A stretch of DNA of 64,000 nt from Microbulbifer salipaludis (lineage in GTDB: Bacteria; Pseudomonadota; Gammaproteobacteria; Pseudomonadales; Cellvibrionaceae), in the NCBI RefSeq assembly GCF_017303155.1, contig NZ_JAEKJR010000002.1, positions 1,364,001-1,428,000 of the forward strand, in the 5' to 3' direction. Of the stretch, positions 8,074 through 17,283 are shown one piece after another. Every line of letters starts with the position of its first letter. Position 1 is the stretch's first letter. The translations under genes were made by a program, and so were the position numbers. Under the pieces are notes generated by a model. The model was not told the DNA's origin. It ran no database searches and saw only the letters and a program-made list of their open reading frames with translations.

Positions 8074-8439
8074 CTAAAAACTCAGCACATGCTGGAAGTT
8101 ACGGATAAAAGCGCCGGTGTCGGTTACCAGCTTCAGCTCTGCCCCGGGGATGTCAAGTTGCTCGGCAGAGAGGCCACGCTGCGCGAGACTTTCACTGCAG
8201 ACATGTAATGCCTCGACGCCAAACATCGGCAGTGCCTGCAGGTTGCGGCGCAGGTTCTTTTCGCCGATGACTTCAGGGTTCTGCTCGAGTAGCTGGAACA
8301 CCCCATCGTTGATAAACAGCACCTCTGGCACCTGGTCCATGGCGGCGCAGGCAAGAATGGCTTCCAGCCCCTCGCGGGCGAGACTGCTGCCGTAGGGCGC
8401 ATGCCGGCACAGGGCGAGTACCGTGTTGCGTGAGACCAT
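8074..8439 (-). CDS. tusC: Sulfur relay protein TusC (DsrF family)
   Basis: DsrF-like subunit of TusBCD; the segment EVLFINDGVFQLL is characteristic. I place the start at the ATG at 8439 (MVSRNTVLAL) rather than the in-frame ATG at 8454. TTGGAGG, inside the end of tusD, is an ideal SD for 8439, and the longer form would overlap tusD by 11 bases. The gene follows tusD closely, and coupled translation is likely. Confidence 0.9.
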   Translation of the reverse strand: MVSRNTVLALCRHAPYGSSLAREGLEAILACAAMDQVPEVLFINDGVFQLLEQNPEVIGEKNLRRNLQALPMFGVEALHVCSESLAQRGLSAEQLDIPGAELKLVTDTGAFIRNFQHVLSF

Positions 8440-8443
8440 AGTG

Positions 8444-8836
8444 TCAGCCTCCAAAGGTCACAATGCGGTCGCTGATCGCCGTGGCCTCAGCCAGCTGGCC
8501 TAGCCCCGCCAGTTCAAACCCGGTGGCCAGATTGGCGGAGGGCCTTTCCAGGCGCGACGCTTCACTGCTGCTGAGTACACCGCGGCGTTGGGCAGCGGCG
8601 ATACAGATGCACAGGTCCAGCTTGTGGCAACTTTGCAGTTCCTGCCACTGAGACAGCAGGTCCTGTTCATCCTGTGGCGGCGCCGCCAGCGCACTGCCGT
8701 TTTGGACGCCGTCGTTATAAAAAAACACCCGGTAGAGGCTATGGCCAGACTGCAACAGTGCACGGGCGAAGCGCAGGGCGGTGGCGGCCCCTTCAGACGC
8801 ATGGGGCGCACCGTAAACGACAAGGGTGAATTGCAT
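8444..8836 (-). CDS. tusD: Sulfurtransferase TusD (DsrE family)
   Basis: DsrE-family subunit. The start is set at 8836 (MQFTLVVYGAP) because this is the family N-terminus; the 23 residues upstream in the same frame run through the yccA terminator. The stretch LDLCICIAAAQRRGV carries the Cys that in TusD accepts persulfide sulfur. It is the first gene of the tusDCBE operon, separated from the upstream membrane-protein gene by a strong terminator, so its promoter must lie between about 8837 and 8850 or within or upstream of the hairpin. Confidence 0.9.
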   Translation of the reverse strand: MQFTLVVYGAPHASEGAATALRFARALLQSGHSLYRVFFYNDGVQNGSALAAPPQDEQDLLSQWQELQSCHKLDLCICIAAAQRRGVLSSSEASRLERPSANLATGFELAGLGQLAEATAISDRIVTFGG

Positions 8837-8849
8837 CTTATACACCGAT

Positions 8850-8876
8850 AAAAAAATGCCCCGCAGAGCGGGGCAC
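8850..8876 (-). terminator. Rho-independent terminator of the yccA-like gene
   Basis: Perfect 8-bp GC stem TGCCCCGC / GCGGGGCA with a 3-base loop, followed on the - strand by a run of T (six A on the + strand at 8851-8856). It lies 26 bases after the stop of the BI-1-like gene and ahead of tusD. Confidence 0.9.
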
Positions 8877-8901
8877 CGTTTGATTCTGGCGAGCGCGCTG
8901 A

Positions 8902-9585
8902 TCAATCGTCGGAGGCGAAGCCGAAGATGTGCAGCAGGCTGGTGAACAGGTTCAGGATGTTCAGGTACAGCGAGGTGGTGGCCATGATGTAGTTGGTCTC
9001 ACCACCATTTACGATGCGGCTGGTGTCATACAGGATGAACCCGGAGAACAGCAGGGCAATCGCGCCGCTCAGCGCAACGCTGGCCAGCGGCAGGTGTACG
9101 CCGAAGAAGCTGGCAACGATGAGGCCCAGGGCACACACCAGTACCGCGATCAGGCCAACGAACAGGAAGCCACCCATGAAGCTGAAATCCTTGCGGGTCG
9201 TCAGCACGTAGGCGGACAGCGCGAAGAAGATCAGGGCGGTGGTGCCCAGCGCCTGCATGACGATCTGGCTACCACCGGACAGGCTCAGGTAGTGGTTCAG
9301 CATGGGGCCGATGGAGGCACCCAGCAGGCCGGTAAACGCAAATACAACACCGATACCCTTGGCGGAGTTGGCGGTGCGCGGAAGAACAAACCAGACCAGC
9401 ACGATCGCCGCGATTGAGCAGAGCAGGCTCATGCCGCGGCCCATGCCAATCGCCATGGATACACCGGCGGTGACTGCACTAAACAATACAGTCATTGCCA
9501 GCAGCGCATAGGTGTTGCGCAGCACTTTGGCAGATTCTGAGCGATCCAGCGCTCCGGCGGACTGTGTATAGACTTCTTGGCGCAT
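8902..9585 (-). CDS. yccA: Bax inhibitor-1/YccA family membrane protein
   Basis: 227-residue protein with about seven hydrophobic segments and the family's conserved late region LYDTSRIVNGGETNYI followed by a last helix. In E. coli the homologue YccA modulates FtsH proteolysis; some family members conduct calcium. Its place directly upstream of tusDCBE matches the order seen in pseudomonads. The start ATG at 9585 leaves a 132-base divergent gap to the secreted phosphatase gene. Confidence 0.88.
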   Translation of the reverse strand: MRQEVYTQSAGALDRSESAKVLRNTYALLAMTVLFSAVTAGVSMAIGMGRGMSLLCSIAAIVLVWFVLPRTANSAKGIGVVFAFTGLLGASIGPMLNHYLSLSGGSQIVMQALGTTALIFFALSAYVLTTRKDFSFMGGFLFVGLIAVLVCALGLIVASFFGVHLPLASVALSGAIALLFSGFILYDTSRIVNGGETNYIMATTSLYLNILNLFTSLLHIFGFASDD

Positions 9586-9717
9586 TAGCGTCTCCTGGAA
9601 GTGAATATGAAATCTGTCGGGATCATATAACCAGCGCCTTTGACCTTCAAGTGGGCACTGAGTTCGACGATCTTACGTTGTTTGGTGCAAAATAGCGTAA
9701 AAACTGGAGAACAGAAA

Positions 9718-10248
9718 ATGAAATTGCCGAATTTACTGCTCGCACTGTCCTTGCTGACCATCACTGTGGTATCGCCCGTGGCGCTGGCGGAAGAGCCGGC
9801 GCAGGTTCCCTTTGGAGACAAGATGGGGGCAGAGGTGGTGAATTACAATCGCCTTCGCCCGCATCTCGCTACCGGTGGCAGTATTGATCTCACCGCGGTG
9901 GATTCCCTTAAGGCGAAGGGCTTCCGCACAATCATCGATTTGCGCACCCCGGAAGAGGGTACCGCCGAGGAGCGTGCGGCGGTAGAGGCGACCGGTATGA
10001 CCTACGTGAACCTGCCGATCGCCAAGGGCGCGCCCAGTGACGCGCAGATTGCACGGTTGACGGAGTTGCTCGAGGACGCGAGCGCCGCGCCAGTGTTACT
10101 GCATTGTGGCAGCGGCAATCGCGTGGGTGCCGCCTGGGCGATCTATCGTGCGCGCAAGGGCATCCCGTTGGAGATTGCCATCGAAGAAGGGCGCACCGCC
10201 GGCATGCGCCCGTCCAGAGAGGCCCAGGTGCGCGCGCTGTTCGAGTAA
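9718..10248 (+). CDS. Exported dual-specificity-type phosphatase (CX5R)
   Basis: The start at 9718 (MKLPNLLLAL) has GGAG at 9706-9709; an upstream in-frame start would add a non-signal extension. A clear signal peptide with cleavage near ALAEEP (about residue 24) indicates export. The mature part contains the DSP-like sequence TIIDLRTPEEG and the P-loop HCGSGNRVG (Cys-X5-Arg), as in the COG3453/DSP-PTPase group. Length is 176 residues. It lies alone, divergent from yccA and convergent with the next - strand operon. The substrate (phosphoprotein, lipid or other phosphoester) is unknown. Confidence 0.78.
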   Translation: MKLPNLLLALSLLTITVVSPVALAEEPAQVPFGDKMGAEVVNYNRLRPHLATGGSIDLTAVDSLKAKGFRTIIDLRTPEEGTAEERAAVEATGMTYVNLPIAKGAPSDAQIARLTELLEDASAAPVLLHCGSGNRVGAAWAIYRARKGIPLEIAIEEGRTAGMRPSREAQVRALFE

Positions 10249-10267
10249 GCTTTTTTTGAGTAAGTAG

Positions 10268-12841
10268 TCAGCGATTGCCGGGGCGCGGAATCTTCAGGTC
10301 AGCGATCAGCGGCAGGTGATCCGAGGCCAGCCGGGTAAGCTCACTGCGCGGCACGTGGATGTCGTTCACCTGCACCGCCTGGTCGACAAATATGTAATCG
10401 ATGCGGGCCTTGGGCAGGCGGCTGAAAAAGGTGCCGCGGGGCTTGTGACCGGGCAGTTTTATCTGGGTGTCATCCAGGATGCCGGTCAGTTGCTTGATTT
10501 CGGCGGAGCCCGGTAGCGCATTGAAGTCCCCCACCAGAATGCGTGGACGCGGGCAGTGCGGGCTGCCCATCCATTCTTCGCCCATCAGCGCGTCGATCTG
10601 GCGCAGGCGCTCGCCCTTGGACAGGCCAAGGTGGGTGTTGAATATCTGCACGGCAATCCCGTGAAAGTCCACTTCCATCCATAGTGCACCCCGCGGTTCC
10701 GCGCTCTGATAGTGGCGGGAGCTTTCCTCTGGGCCAGGCAGGATACCCTTGTGAATCAGGCGCAGTGGGTGTGGCGACAGGATGGCATCGCCGTAGCGCT
10801 CGTCCTCGACATGCATGGCCGGCTGGAAGTGGCAGTCCATCGATAATAATTGGGATATTTGATGGGCCTGATCGATGCCGCCCGTGCGCTTGCGACGCAC
10901 ATCGACCTCTTGCAGGGCGACGATGTCCGGTGAATACCGTGCGATCACGCGCGCAATGCGCTCCGGTGAGATTTTGCCATCCATCCCTTTGCAGATATGC
11001 ACGTTGTAGGTCATGACCCGCATGTTGATGCCGGCCTCATGGCCGGTCTCGGATGCCGGCGGGTGGTCGTGTGCGGGTTGCCTGGGTTCCGCTGGCGGCG
11101 GGGCACTTGCCTGGGTAGGAGCGGGGCATTCATCGGACATACCGCCCGCAACGGAGACCGCCGGTGGTGATTTCAGTTGCTGCGCGGGTTGCGCCTCCAG
11201 GAACGCGAGGGCGGCGTTGCGTATATCTTTTGGCCGCCAGTGCGGGCGGCCGTCGTCGGGAAAATGAATATCCCCCGGCATCAGGGCGAAGGCGTGGGTC
11301 TCGTTGGGACCCGCGCCGCCATGGCTGCCAGATTCAATGGCGAAGGACAGACTCTGGTGGCCGGCGCACCAACCACTGACCACAAAATCGCCCGCATCCG
11401 GGTGGCGGCACAAGTTTGCCAGGTCTTCTACTGCCTCATCCACAAAAGGGTGATCGTCCCCCATAACCTTGTGGCCATCTTCTGGCAGCGCGAAAGCGCC
11501 ATGTCGCCACCAGCCGCGGACTTTGGTTTGCTTTTCGCCGTCTGGCCCCACCTCGAAACTGTGCTTGTCTTCGTAAAGCACCATCGGAGCCTGGGTCTTT
11601 TCCACAATCAGCCGTGCGATGACGTCGGCCGCGGTACCCTTGCAATGAATGTTATAGAGCAGCGCCAGTGGCCCCATGGCTGAAAGCGCCATGGGCGTTT
11701 CGCCTTCGCGTCGCTTTTCCGGGTTTTCGATGGGGAAAAGTTTCTGCACCCACTGTCCGCCAAACAGACGTACCCGCTGCAGTTGTACGCCACCATTACT
11801 GTTGGAGCGGTATCCCTTCGGGTTTTCCGGTAGTTCCGACAGAGCATCGCTGACGGCATCGGCAAAGCTGCGTCCGTGCAGCACCTCATACGGCGTGCTG
11901 TCTTCCTGACCGTGGTCTGAATAAATCCACACATCGTAGTGACGGCGTGACGAGCGGTGTGCGGCCCGCCAGATACGGGCGATCGCGTCGTCGATACCCT
12001 TGAGTGTCCAGTGCGCAAACTTGGAGCTGGGCCCGCGCCGATGGGCCTGTTCGTCGTAGCCGAGCAAATTGATGTAAATGACCGGGAGACCGCGGGCAAT
12101 ATCGATTTTGACGCCCACGGTGGAGAGTTCCCGCATCAATATCGTGATGGCAATACGGGTCGGGATGAACATCAGCTCGCGCAGAAGATCCTGACCGCTG
12201 ACCAGGCCGCGAAAAAAATCCACCAGGGACAACACAAATTCAAGTAACAGCAGACCGAGTGTGCGTATCACGCTCCACAGGTTTGCCAGTAACATCACGA
12301 TCAGCGCCAGCGGCCCGGCTTCTTTCAGGGATGGCCCCCAGCCTTGTGACGCCGGGCAAAAATGCGCTTCGTCATGCTCCGCACCGGCGCGGAACACGCT
12401 GACATAGCAGCTGCCGTGTTTCAGCAGCGGTTCGTGGCCGGCATCGGTGAGGCGCTTTTCGATTTTGTTGGCGGCGTTGGACTCGTACATACGCAGCATT
12501 TCCTGCGAGTCCGTTGACATAAAGCCAAACGCGGGCACCGCAGCCTTCACGCCGTAAAAAATCTCTGCCTGTACCGCGGGTGTGGTGGCGGGGACGCCGG
12601 AGTACATATGGTCGAGGTGATAGTGCTCGTGCTCGATCAGCCTTTTCAGGAATGGCATTTTGCCGTCTGCCAGCGCCTTGTCGAGTTGCGGGCGCGCGAG
12701 GCCATCAATTTGGACCAACACCAGTGCAGGCGCATCCGGCTCCCGCTCGTTGATCTGTAGCTTGAGCATCCGCGCCAGCCACTCGCTGCGGCTGATACGG
12801 CGGCGCCAGCGGCGCAGCGTGCTCTCGATACGGGTCATCAT
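10268..12841 (-). CDS. Fusion of an alkaline-phosphatase-superfamily phosphodiesterase and an EEP nuclease/phosphatase domain
   Basis: 857-residue two-domain protein. Residues about 35-560 show the alkaline phosphatase/nucleotide-pyrophosphatase fold: VQIDGL metal Asp, PATTPA with a candidate Thr nucleophile, LLGYDEQAHRRGP, YSDHGQ and a late SHGGAGPNETH. Inserted at about 190-235 is a hydrophobic stretch (LALIVMLLANLW ... LGLLLLEFVLSL) that should be membrane-embedded. A Pro/Ala-rich linker leads to an endonuclease/exonuclease/phosphatase domain from about residue 605: MTYNVHICKG, ALQEVDVRR, GDFNALPG, SDHLPL. It is the last gene of a four-gene operon with a glycosyltransferase, a glucosidase-like enzyme and a VTT membrane protein. 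A role in membrane glycolipid or phosphoester turnover is inference. Confidence 0.8.
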   Translation of the reverse strand: MMTRIESTLRRWRRRISRSEWLARMLKLQINEREPDAPALVLVQIDGLARPQLDKALADGKMPFLKRLIEHEHYHLDHMYSGVPATTPAVQAEIFYGVKAAVPAFGFMSTDSQEMLRMYESNAANKIEKRLTDAGHEPLLKHGSCYVSVFRAGAEHDEAHFCPASQGWGPSLKEAGPLALIVMLLANLWSVIRTLGLLLLEFVLSLVDFFRGLVSGQDLLRELMFIPTRIAITILMRELSTVGVKIDIARGLPVIYINLLGYDEQAHRRGPSSKFAHWTLKGIDDAIARIWRAAHRSSRRHYDVWIYSDHGQEDSTPYEVLHGRSFADAVSDALSELPENPKGYRSNSNGGVQLQRVRLFGGQWVQKLFPIENPEKRREGETPMALSAMGPLALLYNIHCKGTAADVIARLIVEKTQAPMVLYEDKHSFEVGPDGEKQTKVRGWWRHGAFALPEDGHKVMGDDHPFVDEAVEDLANLCRHPDAGDFVVSGWCAGHQSLSFAIESGSHGGAGPNETHAFALMPGDIHFPDDGRPHWRPKDIRNAALAFLEAQPAQQLKSPPAVSVAGGMSDECPAPTQASAPPPAEPRQPAHDHPPASETGHEAGINMRVMTYNVHICKGMDGKISPERIARVIARYSPDIVALQEVDVRRKRTGGIDQAHQISQLLSMDCHFQPAMHVEDERYGDAILSPHPLRLIHKGILPGPEESSRHYQSAEPRGALWMEVDFHGIAVQIFNTHLGLSKGERLRQIDALMGEEWMGSPHCPRPRILVGDFNALPGSAEIKQLTGILDDTQIKLPGHKPRGTFFSRLPKARIDYIFVDQAVQVNDIHVPRSELTRLASDHLPLIADLKIPRPGNR

Positions 12842-12879
12842 GGGCCTGGATCCCTTTCGGTTCTAGCGCTCGGCATCAT

Positions 12880-14166
12880 TCACGAGCTGCTCTTTCCGGA
12901 GTGGTCCGGGTCGAAGGCGGCGGTGGCAGCACTGGTGACGCCCTCGAGGATTTCCCACTGCGCGCCGATGGTGTTGCGCAAGCGCATCCACTGGGCGTAG
13001 AGGGAATCGTCCAGTGGCCAGTGCTGATGCACCAGGGATTCGTAGTGGCTGATGGCGGACGCCGCGCAGTTCTCCATCGAAAAGCGCTCCGCCGTTGCCA
13101 GGGCGGCTTCGCTGAGTGCCTTGTATTCTGCAGGCGGAAGCTCGTACAGCCACTGCAGGGCGGCGATCAGGTCCCGTTCGCTGTGCTTGAGGACCAGGCG
13201 CCCGTTGATTCTGTCTTCTACGACTTCCCGGCAGCCGCTGGCATCCAGCGCGACAACCGGCACGCCGGCGGCCATCGCTTCCGTTAGCACCATACCCTGG
13301 GTTTCGCTGGTTGAGGAGAAGGCAAACACCTGCATTGCGCTGTAGGCATCGCGCTGGGCTTCGCCCTGTAGCGTGCCAGTCAGGTGCAGGCGCTCTCCGA
13401 GGTTGTGATCATCGAACAGCTGTTTTATTTGCGCCTGCATGGGCCCGGCGCCAACGACCAGGAAGTGGACATCGGCATTGCGCGCCATGAATTCCAGAAC
13501 CGCCTGCGACAGAAAGCCCAGGTTTTTTTCTTCTGCCAGGCGCCCCAGGTGGCCAACCACAAAAGCCTGTTCGGGAATGCCGTACAGGGCGCGCGCGGCG
13601 TGACCATCCCCGTCCCGATAATTTTCCAGTTTAACGCCAGTAGGCACTATGCGAATCGGTGATTTGACGCCGCGATCCTGCAACAGCGCGGCAACACTTT
13701 CGCTGGGGGCAAACACCATGCTGGCGAGGTTGGCGTAGCGGGTGGCCAACTCGATCACAAACCGTTTAAGTGCCTCGGAGTCTGCGGGCACATAGTGGGT
13801 GTAGCGTTCGTACAGTGTGTGATGGGTAAATACCAGTGGCAGTTCGCGGCTGCGCGCAATGCGCAGGGCGCTCATTCCCAGTAAAAAGGGGTGGTGGGAA
13901 TGTACGATATCCGGCTCGAAAAAGTCGAGTTGCTCGGTCAGTTCACCGGAAAGCGGGAGCGCGACCGAAAAATCACTGCCGTTGAAATTCTGAATGGCCG
14001 GAATACGCACCACATCTTTTTCATTCTCAATTTTTTCGGAAAATTCCGGTGCGACGATCAACACCTGGTGCCCACGCTTGCGGTATTCCTGGCAGAAGGC
14101 ATCTACCGAGCGCGCCACCCCTCCCACGTGTGGGAGGTAGGTGTTGGTGAGCATGACGATGTTCAC
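12880..14166 (-). CDS. Glycosyltransferase family 4
   Basis: 428-residue GT-B glycosyltransferase. The N-terminal LTNTYLPHVGGVARSV, the nucleotide-binding region LGRLAEEKNLGFL and the C-terminal E-X7-E type segment (SETQGMVLTEAMAAG) are standard GT4 features. Relatives add glucose or similar sugars to diacylglycerol or phosphatidylinositol. The start is GTG at 14166, overlapping the preceding gene's stop by 4 bases (GTGA). With the neighbouring glycoside hydrolase and phosphodiesterase it suggests synthesis or turnover of a membrane-linked or storage glycan. The acceptor cannot be told from sequence. Confidence 0.87.
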   Translation of the reverse strand: MNIVMLTNTYLPHVGGVARSVDAFCQEYRKRGHQVLIVAPEFSEKIENEKDVVRIPAIQNFNGSDFSVALPLSGELTEQLDFFEPDIVHSHHPFLLGMSALRIARSRELPLVFTHHTLYERYTHYVPADSEALKRFVIELATRYANLASMVFAPSESVAALLQDRGVKSPIRIVPTGVKLENYRDGDGHAARALYGIPEQAFVVGHLGRLAEEKNLGFLSQAVLEFMARNADVHFLVVGAGPMQAQIKQLFDDHNLGERLHLTGTLQGEAQRDAYSAMQVFAFSSTSETQGMVLTEAMAAGVPVVALDASGCREVVEDRINGRLVLKHSERDLIAALQWLYELPPAEYKALSEAALATAERFSMENCAASAISHYESLVHQHWPLDDSLYAQWMRLRNTIGAQWEILEGVTSAATAAFDPDHSGKSSS

Positions 14167-16406
14167 GTGGGTTGTAACTCCAGCATTTCGACTCCGGGCT
14201 CCGCCACCACAGGCTGGTAACCGAATGCGCGAATCTCAATCGGTGGTGCGGCATCGTGCCACTTGCCAGACCAGGATACACGGGGCTTTGCCCCGGGGGT
14301 AATCTCCAGTGAAATGGTGCCAAAGAGTGTGGGCGCGGGGCCGAATCGAATCGGCTTCTGGGCACTTTCGTTGCTGAGCCATTCCGGCGGCAACCCGGAC
14401 GCGAGTATCAGGGTGTCGCCTTCCTCCCGTACAAAGCAATTGCGCTGCATGGTTACCCATTCTGCCGCTGCCCACGCGTGTTGGCCATCCCCCATGCAGC
14501 CTCCGAACGAGTGCGGGTGAATGGCTTCAGGCCACTGACCCGTGGGGGACGCGAGCTTGGCCACGTTGCGCATCAGGTCAATGCAGCGTGGATCGCCCGC
14601 ACGCAGTAATACCTGGGCAACATGGATGGTGAGATAGGCGTTGATACCGGAGTGGATCATATCCTGGAAAAAGCCGCCGGATACAAAACAGTTTTCCAGC
14701 AGAAACTCCACAAGATCGAGCAGGCGAGGGTCGTCTTCGGGGTAAAGCTTGAGCGGGTAGCCCGCGGCAATCGAGCCGATGGCGCCGGCATCCAGACGCC
14801 GCTTGGGCGATGCCGGCATCGCGGGCCGGTTGAGTCGTTCCGCGCATTTGGCGAGCGCGGCGTCCACGGTCAACATGAAGTCGTCGGCCTGGCGCTGGAA
14901 GGTGTCGGCATCCTGCGTGTGGCCTTCCCGTCGGCACATGGCGACGGCTGCGCGCTGCCCACCAATGCCCCAGAAGTCATCCCAGAAATAGCAGTCATTT
15001 GGCCCCAGGTGCTCAGCACTGAATCCTGCCGGCAGCAGGCCGCCGGTGAGGCTGCCATCTTTGGGGAGTCGCTTGTTATCGATCCATTGGGTGCCGCGCA
15101 GAACCGGGTCCAGCCACTCCGGTTTGAGTTTGGTGCCGGTGATCTGGCAGTACTGGTCGATAATCCAAAGCGCCTCGCCGTTGGAGTCCCACTCGCCGTC
15201 CTGGGAGTGGAAATAGCCGTTGCTCTTCTGACGCGATGGGAAGCGCTCCAGCGCGCGTGCGGCGCGATCCAGCAGCCCGGCGTGCAGCAGCGACTGGATC
15301 ATGAACGCGGCATCGCGAAACCAGAAGCGCTTGTAGGTGTACGGGCCTGGATACACATCGTGGGGAGAATGCAGAATCAGGGTGCGAATTGCGGAGTCGT
15401 ACAGAAACTGCATTTCTTCGTCGGGTACCGACATGGTGCAGTGGCGGTCAAGGTTCTCTTGCCAGGTGGATGTGGCGTTGCGTTTGTTCAGTTTGCACGC
15501 TTGTGGAATCGTCAGTAGCGTGTCGACCGTTTCGCCCGGATCGAGACGGAAGAGGGCGGCCGCGGTCGCCATGCCCACATCGCACTCCGCGTGGCTTTCA
15601 TTGCCTTCATCGCGCAGGTACAGCGCGATATCCCCGCGGTGATAATCGGAGGCGTGGTGGCGGTCCACCGGCCGGTCAAACAGGATTTTGTGTTTGCCAT
15701 CGACCAGCCAGCGATCGCGGTTGGTGTGCAGGGTGACCTTGTTAATGAAGGCAACCCCTTCCGGGTTACAGGGGCGCAAGGCAACCACCAGCCAGCCGCC
15801 GGTGTTGTGTCGCGCCCGCACCCGCATGTGGCAGTTGTTGTGGGCATCGTCGAGTTCTGCCCAGACCCGGTTGTGCAGTTCCGCCTGGTCATCGCGGGAC
15901 TCGGTCTCAATGGCAATGCCGCCCTTCAGATCCAGCTTTTGTATGACATCGTCGTGCTGGGAGGGGTAGAGGTCCTGGCCGTCGTCGCCGATGATCCAGC
16001 TATCGATCGACCAGCCGTCGTAATGCGGTGTGAGCAGCCCACGGGGGTCGACAATGGGCATTTCCTCGCTGCCCGGCACCCCAACGGCCGTCCAGTTGCG
16101 GTGACTCAGGTTGCAGTGGGTAATGGAGAATGCACGCGGAATGAACGAGACGTCCGCTGGGTCGAACTGCCGCTCGATCCAGTAGGGCCAGACCCAGTCG
16201 AGGTTGTGCTGGATGACCTTGCTGTTCATCAGCGCCCGCGCGTGGAATATGACCCCCGCACGCAGCAGCTCGATGGGCTCGCTCACTTCGGAAGGTTCGG
16301 CGAAACGTTGCAGTCGCGCCATCACCGCCAGAGGGTCGAGAAATCCGTGGGCGGTGGCGAACTTGCGTACGAAGAACCGCCAGGGAAGCCATTTCATCCA
16401 GGGCAT
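14163..16406 (-). CDS. Amylo-alpha-1,6-glucosidase-like (alpha/alpha)6 glycoside hydrolase
   Basis: 747-residue protein. The ATG at 16406 overlaps the previous gene's stop (TGATG), so I use MPWMKWLPWRF rather than the 36-residue longer frame. The C-terminal half has the toroid-type repeats of GH15/GH63/GH133 enzymes: YTYKRFWFRDAAFMI, DGEWDSNGEALW with candidate catalytic acids, DDFWGIGGQ, and GQWPEAIHPHSFGGCMGDGQH. The N-terminal half is beta-rich. Substrate could be glycogen-like, trehalose-like or a lipid-linked glucan. No signal peptide is seen, so it is probably cytoplasmic. Confidence 0.72.
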   Translation of the reverse strand: MPWMKWLPWRFFVRKFATAHGFLDPLAVMARLQRFAEPSEVSEPIELLRAGVIFHARALMNSKVIQHNLDWVWPYWIERQFDPADVSFIPRAFSITHCNLSHRNWTAVGVPGSEEMPIVDPRGLLTPHYDGWSIDSWIIGDDGQDLYPSQHDDVIQKLDLKGGIAIETESRDDQAELHNRVWAELDDAHNNCHMRVRARHNTGGWLVVALRPCNPEGVAFINKVTLHTNRDRWLVDGKHKILFDRPVDRHHASDYHRGDIALYLRDEGNESHAECDVGMATAAALFRLDPGETVDTLLTIPQACKLNKRNATSTWQENLDRHCTMSVPDEEMQFLYDSAIRTLILHSPHDVYPGPYTYKRFWFRDAAFMIQSLLHAGLLDRAARALERFPSRQKSNGYFHSQDGEWDSNGEALWIIDQYCQITGTKLKPEWLDPVLRGTQWIDNKRLPKDGSLTGGLLPAGFSAEHLGPNDCYFWDDFWGIGGQRAAVAMCRREGHTQDADTFQRQADDFMLTVDAALAKCAERLNRPAMPASPKRRLDAGAIGSIAAGYPLKLYPEDDPRLLDLVEFLLENCFVSGGFFQDMIHSGINAYLTIHVAQVLLRAGDPRCIDLMRNVAKLASPTGQWPEAIHPHSFGGCMGDGQHAWAAAEWVTMQRNCFVREEGDTLILASGLPPEWLSNESAQKPIRFGPAPTLFGTISLEITPGAKPRVSWSGKWHDAAPPIEIRAFGYQPVVAEPGVEMLELQPT

Positions 16407-17110
16407 CAGAGTTCTCCTTGATCGATTTTCTGATTGAGTGCCCGCCGCGCCATGCGGGTCAGACCAATGATTGCGATGATGGCCAGGCAAAAGCCCAGGC
16501 CGTACAGGGTCCACTCGGTGGGCGTGCGGGTGCTGCGTTCGGTGCCGATACTGGCAAGGTCCGCGGCAATGGAGCCCACGTACACATTGTTGACGGTGAT
16601 GGGGATAACGCCGAAGAAGTTCCCGATGCAGAAATCGCGAAACCGGAGCGGCGTCAGACCAAAAAAGTAATTCGACAGCTTGAACGGGAACAGCGGCACC
16701 ATGCGCGTGAACATAACCATGCGCCAGCCTTCATCGCGCAGGATTTCACCCAGATTGGCCGGCTTGACCTTCGACATCAGCCAGTTGGACGGGCGCTCCC
16801 CAAGCAGGTAACGGGAGATCAGGAAGGCAATCGCCGCACCCAGCACCGTGCCCAGCACCACATAGATGGTGCCTTTTACCACCCCAAACACAAAGCCTGC
16901 GCCCATGGTGAACACCACGCCGGGAAACAGCAGGACGATGGCCAGCGCAATCACCAGTGTGAACCAGACGCCCGCCTGCCAGCCCAGCGTGTCCATCCAC
17001 TGCATCAGCTCGATGAGGCGGTCATCCAGGTCAAAATAATGCAGGATGGAGAGCATCGCCCCCACCGTGAGGGTGCAGATGATAATCAGCCAGATAGGTG
17101 AAAACTTCAC
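16406..17110 (-). CDS. TVP38/TMEM64 (VTT/DedA-like) membrane protein
   Basis: 234-residue inner-membrane protein with about six hydrophobic segments. The core matches the VTT domain: LLFPGVVFTMGAGFVFG, the re-entrant-type FLISRYLLGERPSNW, and FTRMVPLFPFKLSNYFFGLT with the conserved Arg-X2-P. VTT proteins include scramblases and lipid transporters. It is the first gene of the operon with the glucosidase-like enzyme, GT4 and phosphodiesterase fusion, which fits lipid or lipid-linked glycan handling (inference). Confidence 0.85.
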   Translation of the reverse strand: MKFSPIWLIIICTLTVGAMLSILHYFDLDDRLIELMQWMDTLGWQAGVWFTLVIALAIVLLFPGVVFTMGAGFVFGVVKGTIYVVLGTVLGAAIAFLISRYLLGERPSNWLMSKVKPANLGEILRDEGWRMVMFTRMVPLFPFKLSNYFFGLTPLRFRDFCIGNFFGVIPITVNNVYVGSIAADLASIGTERSTRTPTEWTLYGLGFCLAIIAIIGLTRMARRALNQKIDQGEL

Positions 17111-17283
17111 GCCATAGTGTTCCGCTGGATCCGCGCGCTTGTTGGCCGGCTTGCATCAAGCCGATGGGGATCGATTGGTTTTTACTCTTTATAGACTAGC
17201 CAACCCCGCGGCGGAGGTGTCTACCCGATACACCGGTTATCTCCGAGCGTGATGAGCGACAGCAGGCGCTATCAGAAATCCTG

